Source of the DNA: Tetrahymena thermophila SB210
Taxonomy: Eukaryota > Ciliophora > Oligohymenophorea > Hymenostomatida > Tetrahymenidae
DNA length: 64,000 nt
Assembly (NCBI RefSeq): GCF_000189635.1
Contig: NW_002476512.1
Span: 1,240,001 to 1,304,000 of the forward strand
Reading direction: 5' to 3'
Shown here: one piece after another, positions 57,029 through 64,000 of the stretch
Position numbering within the stretch: the first letter of the stretch is position 1
Layout of the letters: each line of letters begins with the position of its first letter
The notes under the pieces: generated by a model
The model's input: only the letters and a program-made list of their open reading frames with translations
Told to the model about the DNA's origin: nothing
Databases searched by the model: none
Program-made: the position numbers and the translations under genes

Positions 57029-60000
57029 TTGAAAATTGTATTAAATTAGCAATTGTCTTGAAATTCTTTGCTATCTTCTTTGCAATGTTTTTTATTTGTT
57101 TTTGTTTTATTGATTTGATTAATTTTTTATATGAACGCTTGCTTATTTATATATCGTTGTAGTTTTTTCTTTTATTTTGCGAATGAATCTGATAATAATT
57201 AGTTGTTATTACTTATTTATTATTGATTAAATGATTAATTTTTCAATTTTTTGTTTTGTTTTTGTATTTATTTTTTTGTTTTTTGAGCTTTTGATTGGAA
57301 ATCAAGCACTGAGTTATCTGTTTATTACTTTCTTTGTTTATTTGCTATTTGCCTATTTATTTGACTATTACCTTTAATTTATTTTCTTTAATTATTATAA
57401 ATTATCTTGCGCACAATTTTCTCAATTTTTAATAAAAAAATATGTTTACTTTTTATAGATCCTAGAAGACTTACTATTTATTTATCTTTTATCCATCTAT
57501 CACAGATAGAATTTTACTTTTTCAAAACATTATACTTAGAATCTCTCCTTTATTACATATATAAATACATACATAACTTTATTTATTTAATTTTTCTCTG
57601 TGTTTGATAATATTTTATATTAGATATTCTCACAATGATATTATTTTATTGTTATAAAAATACTTTACTCTGCTTAAAGATAGCTTGGTAAAGTTTTATT
57701 TTATGAGTTTACATTTTCTCTATTGCTATCGAAATGTGTATCTGTCTTATTACAATTTTTTGAATTGATAATCAGAGTTTAATCAAAGGCAAAAAGGTAT
57801 AAGTCTATTATTATATGTTTGTCTCTATTCTATTTATTTGATAATTTTCATACATATGTATGCATATAATCTTAATAGTATTTGATTTGATTAATTCAAT
57901 TTTGCTAATCAGAAATACTCTGAAAGAGCCTTGTCTCTGTGAATGATAAAAAATTAAATTGCCTTACAGATATCAATATTTTATAGGTTATATATAGTAA
58001 TTAATTTAAGCTGGTCTACTTCTACTTTTTAGGGATTTATATAATTATCCTTTTCCGAATATTTACAGAAAAAGAGTCTATTGCTTGCTGATTAATTTAT
58101 GTAAACCAAAGCACATAAAAAACAAACTTTTTTTAAAATTCTTAATATAATTTTACTATATTTGTAAGATGTTTAATACTGTAATAAATTTAGCTCTATT
58201 CGCTAATTCCAAATACTTTTTTCTTATGATAAGTTATTTTTATAAGAAAAATTAATTTCTAATATTATCATCCAATCTTATCTATTTTAAAATCTTGAAA
58301 ATTATTAATTCACAGAGTTATTTATAAAGAATAGAAAAGAAAAAAATACTAACAAACAGACAGACAGACAAATAAAAGAATGACTACATTAGAAAATCAT
58401 CTACTATAATTCAAATAATAGAAATTGAATTTATTTAAGCTGTTCAAATATTTAAAACCGCTGAATATTTTTTACATAAAACCCAACGCATAATCAATCA
58501 CTTTCTTTCTTTCTAGCTAAATACTGTATTGAATTTAATAAAAACATCTTTTCAATATTTTGATTATTACTCCTTAATATTTTTAATATAAAAAGTGAAA
58601 AAAAATTATGATTGCCTTAACATTAATTACTTCAATAATTATCCCTAACTATTATTACACTTTTTCAAATTTTCTTTTACGAAAATCTTATAGATTATGC
58701 CTATTTATTTATTTATTTGTTTAACTTCTAAAACATTCCAAAAAGTATTTTTATGTTAAAATATGGAGAAAATTTTTAATATAATAAATCTATTAAATTA
58801 AACATATTTTTAAGAAAAAGTATTATTTAAAGAATAATCTTTTTAAAATTTGTTTCAAATTATAAAAGTTAAATAATAAATTTTTTTAATACCATTTTTG
58901 AGAAAGTTAATGAAATAACAAAAACTCTTTACAGTAAGACTATTTGAAGAGCATTTTTTATTAAAAAAGATTAATTTTTCATAAATTAAATATCTTGTGA
59001 GTTATTTAATAATAATAATTAAGTAAATATAAAGTAAGTTATAAACAATTTTTACTCAAGAATAAAGTTTCAAAGAAATCTAAAATAAACCAAACATAAA
59101 TATTTCTTTTAAAATCTAGATAGATTATGGTTGTGTTACTTTAAAAGATACATTTCTTTATATTAAAATTTTTGTAATCTAAAATTTGCTTTTCAATTAT
59201 TGACTTTTTTGTTTACATCTAATTAATTTTTATCCATTTGTTAGATTGTGATTCTTAGCTAGTATAATTTTAAGGCTGTATTATTATTACACTGCCACAA
59301 ATATTTTGATTAAAAACAAATATTTGCTGCACATACAAAAATACAATCAACTTTTTAACTTTTTCAATACGACTCAAAGCATATTTCGTCATTTTCAAAT
59401 AAAATAAGTAATACAAATAAATAATTTTAACAAGAAGATTTCTATTACATTTATATTTATACTATATTTAGTTTATTCAAGCTATTTACTGGACTTTATT
59501 TTATTTGAATTAAAATAAGAAAAATTAGTAGGATTAATTTCTTTTAATCACTTAGATTTAAACTATATAGAAAATAATGAATGTAAATTTTAAATATTTT
59601 CCTTATTTATTTGATTTCATCAATTTCATTTAAAGACTCAATTTGATAAATTTGATATTTAAATTAAATTTGAAGGAATGAAGAATACAAAAAGGTACAA
59701 ACAAACTTATTAAAAGTATGAAACAAGTTGTTTTAAATAAAAAAGAGAGCTTGTTTTTAAATATTTTTTATTTTTCTTATTTTTTAAGAAATTGTCTCTT
59801 CTCTCTATCCATTTAAGCAAATCTAAAGTTTTATATTTATTGCAAAACTTCAAAAATAAAACAATTTGCAAATTCTTATTTTTTATATTAAATTAATAAA
59901 ATAAAATTTGAAAATTTTTTGTTTTTTACATTCATAATTCTGTTTTAAAGAATAAAGATTTTATAATATGCATAGTTAGTTTTTTGTTAAATTTGAAGTC

Positions 60001-60030
60001 TTTATTGTGTTTAAAGAATATAAATAAAAA
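57029..60030. other. 3-kb gene-free region
   Basis: A/T-rich sequence upstream of the endosulfine-like gene and downstream of the LRR-like gene, both on the minus strand. Simple repeats include acagacagacagac near 58353 and ctttctttctttct near 58500. The 66-codon frame at 57407-57607 (+) is hydrophobic A/T translation and not called. No RNA gene seen. Confidence 0.45.
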
Positions 60031-61335
60031 TCAAATGAAAGATTAATTTATAAAGATTAGATCTTTTTTAACAATAGAGAATGGGCTGTCTGAGTTTTAA
60101 AGAAGTGAATCATCAATATCTAGAATAAATCTTGATAATTGGAGATACTTTACATTTTCAATTTATTGAATAAAATTTTAAATATCAGTTCTTTATATAC
60201 CAAGCCCTCTTATGCCTATTTAAATATCTTAAACATTTTTAGCTTTGTTTAAACTTTCAACAATCCTATTTATACCTTCTATTTTTTCTCTTGAGTTGCT
60301 CACATCTAATTTAAATTGCTTTAAGTTATTAGAATCTTCCAAAATCTTACTAAGATATTCTAAGGCTTTGTTATTTATTTTATTCTTTGAAAGGTTTAAA
60401 TGTAGATATGTCATGCTGCTTAAAGAATTGTGCACAAAAGTTGAGTGAATGAACTCACAAACTTCATGAGATAGATAATTTCCAGATAATAATATCTCAA
60501 TCCTTTAAATTTAATAATCATTTTTCAGGGTGAAAGCTCTTAACATGTCTTTAATAAATAAGTCCATTAAACCATTATTTGATATATTTAGTTTGAATTC
60601 TTGCACTTAGCAAACATTTTGAATCATCTTTTTGATAGATTCAGTTCCTTTCTTTTCAATAGAACAATTCTCCAGATTTAAATCTAATTTTTTCAAAGTC
60701 TAACCATTTTTCATTATAAATTCTGTGTAACTATGAACATTAGCATGCCCCATATGCATGTTTGACATATTTATAGAGAGCTCTATAAGCTTGTTTATTT
60801 TACTATTCTATTCCAATTATTTTCCAAATTTACCTAATTCTTTTGCTTTACCAATAGGGTTGCTTGAAAAATTAAAATAAAAATGAGTAAGCTCGCTTAA
60901 ACCTTACAAATTATCTCCAATTTTATGTAGGATTTCAACATTTGAATTAGACTTAGAAAAATCAATGCTTAAACTTTAAAGCTAATCCTTAGTTTTCTAA
61001 ATGATTTGCAAGCAATAAGTTAATGTGCTAATTTTTATGTCTGATTCTCTAGAAACAATCTAAAGTTTATTTATCTTTAAATGTTCCAAGAAATAGCTCA
61101 TTAAATTCTCTAACTAATCAGAATCTTCTTTGAAAAGTTCTATCTTGATTGTCTATGCTTTCTCTAACAATTCTTTTAATTTTTCTTCAGAAAAGCTATC
61201 AATAATATTATTCTTATCAGCCTCAGATATCTGATTACTGACAATAATCTCAACTCCGCCTTATATTTCATCTTAAGGAATACTCAATTTGAGTTTATCA
61301 ATAGTTTCTTTATCTCTAATATCTATACTAAACAT
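60031..61335 (-). CDS. leucine-rich-repeat-like protein, 434 aa
   Basis: An intronless frame runs from the ATG at 61335 (MFSIDIRDKETIDKLKLSIP) to the TGA at 60031-60033. From about residue 120 the sequence has irregular repeats of about 28 residues with the pattern L-x-L-x-x-S/N-x-N: LQSLSIDFSKSNSNVEILHK, LIELSINMSNMHMGHANVHS, LKKLDLNLENCSIEKKG, FKLNISNNGLMDLF, YLHLNLSKNKINNKALEYLS and FKLDVSNSREKIEGINRIVE. This is the ribonuclease-inhibitor-like LRR style abundant in ciliates; such solenoids bind other proteins. The N-terminal 120 residues are helical and acidic (SEEKLKELLEKAQTIKIEL). No signal peptide or membrane helix. Confidence 0.8.
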
Positions 61336-62911
61336 TTTAAATATTGATTGAACGACTAAGTGTGAAAATGTAAAAAGAATTTTATCAATATTATCTTTAA
61401 AGATAGATACCAATTTAATTAAGTCAAAAATTAGTTAAATTTATCAATCAATTAAGTAAATACTTTAGAAAAATAAGATGAATTATCATAATATTATATA
61501 TGTTATTTTAGTTAAAATTTTTTAAGATTCTATAATAATAATTTAGCAATTTAATAAAAATAATAATTGTTTAAAAATATTTTAAGTTTATATTAATTTA
61601 AATAATTTGATGTAAAATAATTAAATAATTGCTAAAATTGTGATAAGAAATTGTAAATGCTATTTTGTATTTTATTAATTTTAGAATTATTAATTACAAT
61701 TATCAAAAATCTATAAAAATAATTATTTTTAATCCATAAAAATGTTTTTTGTTAACTTTTTTATTTTTTATTTTTAAGATAAATGTTTGTTTAATTTAAT
61801 CTCTATTTTAAATTTAATTAATTAAACTTAATTTTATGTAATAAAAATGGTTAACAAATTAATTTAAAAATATTTATTTATTTTAAATATTTAATTATTT
61901 TTTTAATATTTTAAGATTGATATTTTTTAAGTGCATTAATAATCATATTAAATGTAAATGCATTTACCTACGTTTTAAAATTTTTCTTTATCAATTTAGT
62001 TGAAGAATTTATTATAGGAAGAAGGAAAAGGTATTTGAAAAATAAGTAAAAAGTATTCAGTAATAGATTCTTTTAATTCAGGTTTATTTTAGATTTGCTT
62101 TAACGGCACAATAATTTATATTATTCTTATTATGGTCTATAAATTATTTATCTTTTTTTATTAATAAATAATACGACTCATCCTTTGATTAAATTACCAA
62201 AGAAATTATCAATCAAATATTTAGCTTCGATGATTGAATGCTTATTATGGATTTTAATTCTAAATATACTAAGACTTATGGTTAGAATAATTACCATAAC
62301 TGATAGACAGATTTAATAATTAATATCAAAAAGAATAAATATCATAAAATTGAGTATGGATGGATGATTTAATTAATTTAGAGAAAGACCTACTAGTTCG
62401 TTCTTTAAAATGCTAAACCAATTAAACCTATTAATGAAACTATAAATAGTAGCATTTATTTAAATATTGAAAAATAAATAAAGGTATTTAAATTGCCTCA
62501 TTTAATTGAATTCATTATAAAATATTTGTAAATTTATATTGATTATTGGTATGAAAATTAATAAAAAATCACATTTAATATAGATAATTCAATCTCATAA
62601 TAACTAAAAGAAATGGTAACAAATTTAATATATATATATTATGACAAAAAAATATTAATCGAAATCTATATGCAAATTAATTTTGTGATATTAAAACTTA
62701 ATTTCTAAGAATGAGTAAGTACGCAAATTAAGTAATATTTTTTGTATTTATTTGCCTGTGAATAATTAATTAATTATTAGAAATCGAAAGTTTGTTTGAT
62801 TAAACAATAATTTAAAACAAGAAGGAGATTCTTTTTATATATTTATAGCTGTTCAATTGATCTCCTAATTTTACAAGCACGTATTTGTTAAAAAGCATAA
62901 CATATATTTAT
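61336..62911. other. divergent intergenic region
   Basis: A/T-rich sequence between the LRR-like gene (-) and the channel-like gene (+). One plus-strand frame is open from an ATG at 62364 to a TGA at 62712-62714 (about 116 codons), but it is Ile/Lys/Asn/Tyr-rich with no recognised motif, so it is not called. Confidence 0.45.
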
Positions 62912-64000
62912 ATGGTAAGACAGTAAAAAATTGAAGCTAATTATACTGTGAGATTTTAGGTTCCAACTAAAATAGAGGATGTAAAAAACATATTAATCTG
63001 CATAATCAATCTTTAAATTTTGTAAATTTGATTTATTTATAAAAGGATAAGCCTCCTTTAGAAATACATTAGCCTCATAGTTATGCAAACAATAACCTCT
63101 AAATAGTCTAAAACAAACATAATAGTAATATAACAACTGAATCAAAAGAACACTATCCCAAAGAAAATCCTTTAAATTTTGTAGAAAGCGATGATGCTGT
63201 TAATAAATAAAATAACAGCGGCGGCTCTAATAAAGATGATTCAGAAAGTAAAGTAGATGACACTTCCACAATTGTATAAATGCTTTATTTTATAAAAGCT
63301 ATAAAAATAACTAATTGTTCTTATTATATATTGACTTAGGATCGCTTGAAATACTTGTTCTCATAAAGGTAAAGCGAAGTAGATCAATTATTCTAAGAAG
63401 TAATAAAATAACATATAAACTGATTTACAGGATATGAGTTAAATTCATACATTTTAAATATATGTAGGTCACAGATAAGAGTTTGGGATTATTTGACAAA
63501 AAGTCTAAATTCAGATAAAAAATATTCAATTTTTATCACTCACTGTAATGAATTTTTAAATAAATTATTTTAATAAATGATTGATTGAGTTATTTATTTA
63601 TTTATAAAATATAATTTTCAATCCATTAATAATAATATAACCAAACTTTATAAATAAATTAAATTTTCTATTAATTTATTTAAAGGATTATGAGATTACT
63701 TTTGATTGCTGCTACTATTGCTGAAATAGTTGCTTATCTTATGTTTGACTACTCATTTAGAAACACTGGTGCAAATATGTACGATTTAAAAATTAATGAA
63801 GTCAGTGATTTTATTTAATTTATATGCAATTCTTTTTTTTCTTTGGAAATTCTTTTGGGGATTATAGCACTCGGCCTTGTTTAAGGTAAAAGCGCTCTCT
63901 TAAGATAGTTATGGAATATTGTACTTATTCTTATTTTGTTTTCTGGGTAAATAAATTATTAATATCTCACTTACTAAGCTAAGTAATAGTGGTGGTGAGA
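62912..64000 (+). CDS. voltage-gated cation-channel-like protein, N-terminal part (cut by window end)
   Basis: Start ATG at 62912 (MVRQQKIEANYTVRFQVPTK). Introns are about 62970-63041, 63276-63339, 63401-63467 and 63544-63686, plus one near the end (about 63949-63980). The soluble N-terminus is acidic and Asn/Ser-rich (FVESDDAVNKQNNSGGSNKD), then basic (KSLGLFDKKSKFRQKIFNFY). A first membrane segment, LIMRLLLIAATIAEIVAYLM (S1-like), is followed by an extracellular-type loop and SLEILLGIIALGLVQGKSAL, which closely fits the S2 signature of voltage-gated Na/Ca channels (F-x-E-x-x-x-K-I-x-A-x-G), then LLRQLWNIVLILILFSG (S2-S3 linker and S3 start). The Asp normally following WNI in S3 is absent here. 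The rest lies outside the window, so voltage sensor and pore cannot be checked. Confidence 0.65.

Noticed and set aside
62364-62714. 116-codon plus-strand ORF ending in TGA
   Set aside because: Its composition is Ile/Lys/Asn/Tyr-heavy, as expected for A/T sequence with only TGA as stop, and no motif is recognisable.

Overview
The window looks like ciliate macronuclear DNA, most likely from a Tetrahymena-type oligohymenophorean. It is extremely AT-rich. Reading frames of recognisable proteins run through many TAA and TAG codons, which must be read as Gln, and stop only at TGA. Introns are short to medium, AT-rich and GT-AG, and genes are separated by long A/T stretches. All coordinates below use the ciliate code; the standard code cuts the genes into fragments. 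Exon boundaries were read by eye, so multi-exon genes are given as outer limits.

Layout. 683-8102 (-) is tubulin-folding cofactor D (TBCD). 9814-11160 (-) is an intronless unknown protein. 12579-15690 (+) is a coiled-coil protein. 16400-23900 is a degenerate array of four copies of a ubiquitin-conjugating-enzyme (E2)-like gene on the minus strand: one nearly full copy, two short copies with the E2 core cleanly missing, and one 5' fragment. 26750-27808 (+) is an unknown Gln/Asn-rich protein with very long gene-free flanks. 30783-31460 (-) is a multi-pass membrane protein. 32834-37933 (+) is a DNAAF9 (C20orf194)-like protein, with a GC-rich hairpin inside one intron. 38925-39331 (+) is an orphan open exon. 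40212-43006 (-) is chaperonin CCT1/TCP-1 alpha. 44143-45201 (-) is a P-loop protein of the ttd14 type. 46754-49030 (+) is a long Gln/Asn-rich protein. 49752-51307 (+) is a sperm-tail PG-rich (SHIPPO-type) protein. 51733-53586 (-) is an RCK/MOK-like kinase that has lost most catalytic residues. 54481-57028 (-) is a protein with five endosulfine-like FDSADYF motifs. 60031-61335 (-) is a leucine-rich-repeat-like protein. 62912 to the window end (+) is the N-terminal part of a voltage-gated-channel-like protein.

Several genes belong to microtubule and cilium biology (TBCD, CCT1, DNAAF9-like, PG-rich repeat protein, RCK-like kinase). Eukaryotic neighbours need not be functionally linked, and I see no operon-like arrangement. 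The most interesting items are the five-motif endosulfine-like protein, the E2-like array with core-less copies that stay in frame, the RCK-family pseudokinase, and the intronic hairpin. No rRNA, tRNA, CRISPR array, transposase or chromosome-breakage sequence was recognised.
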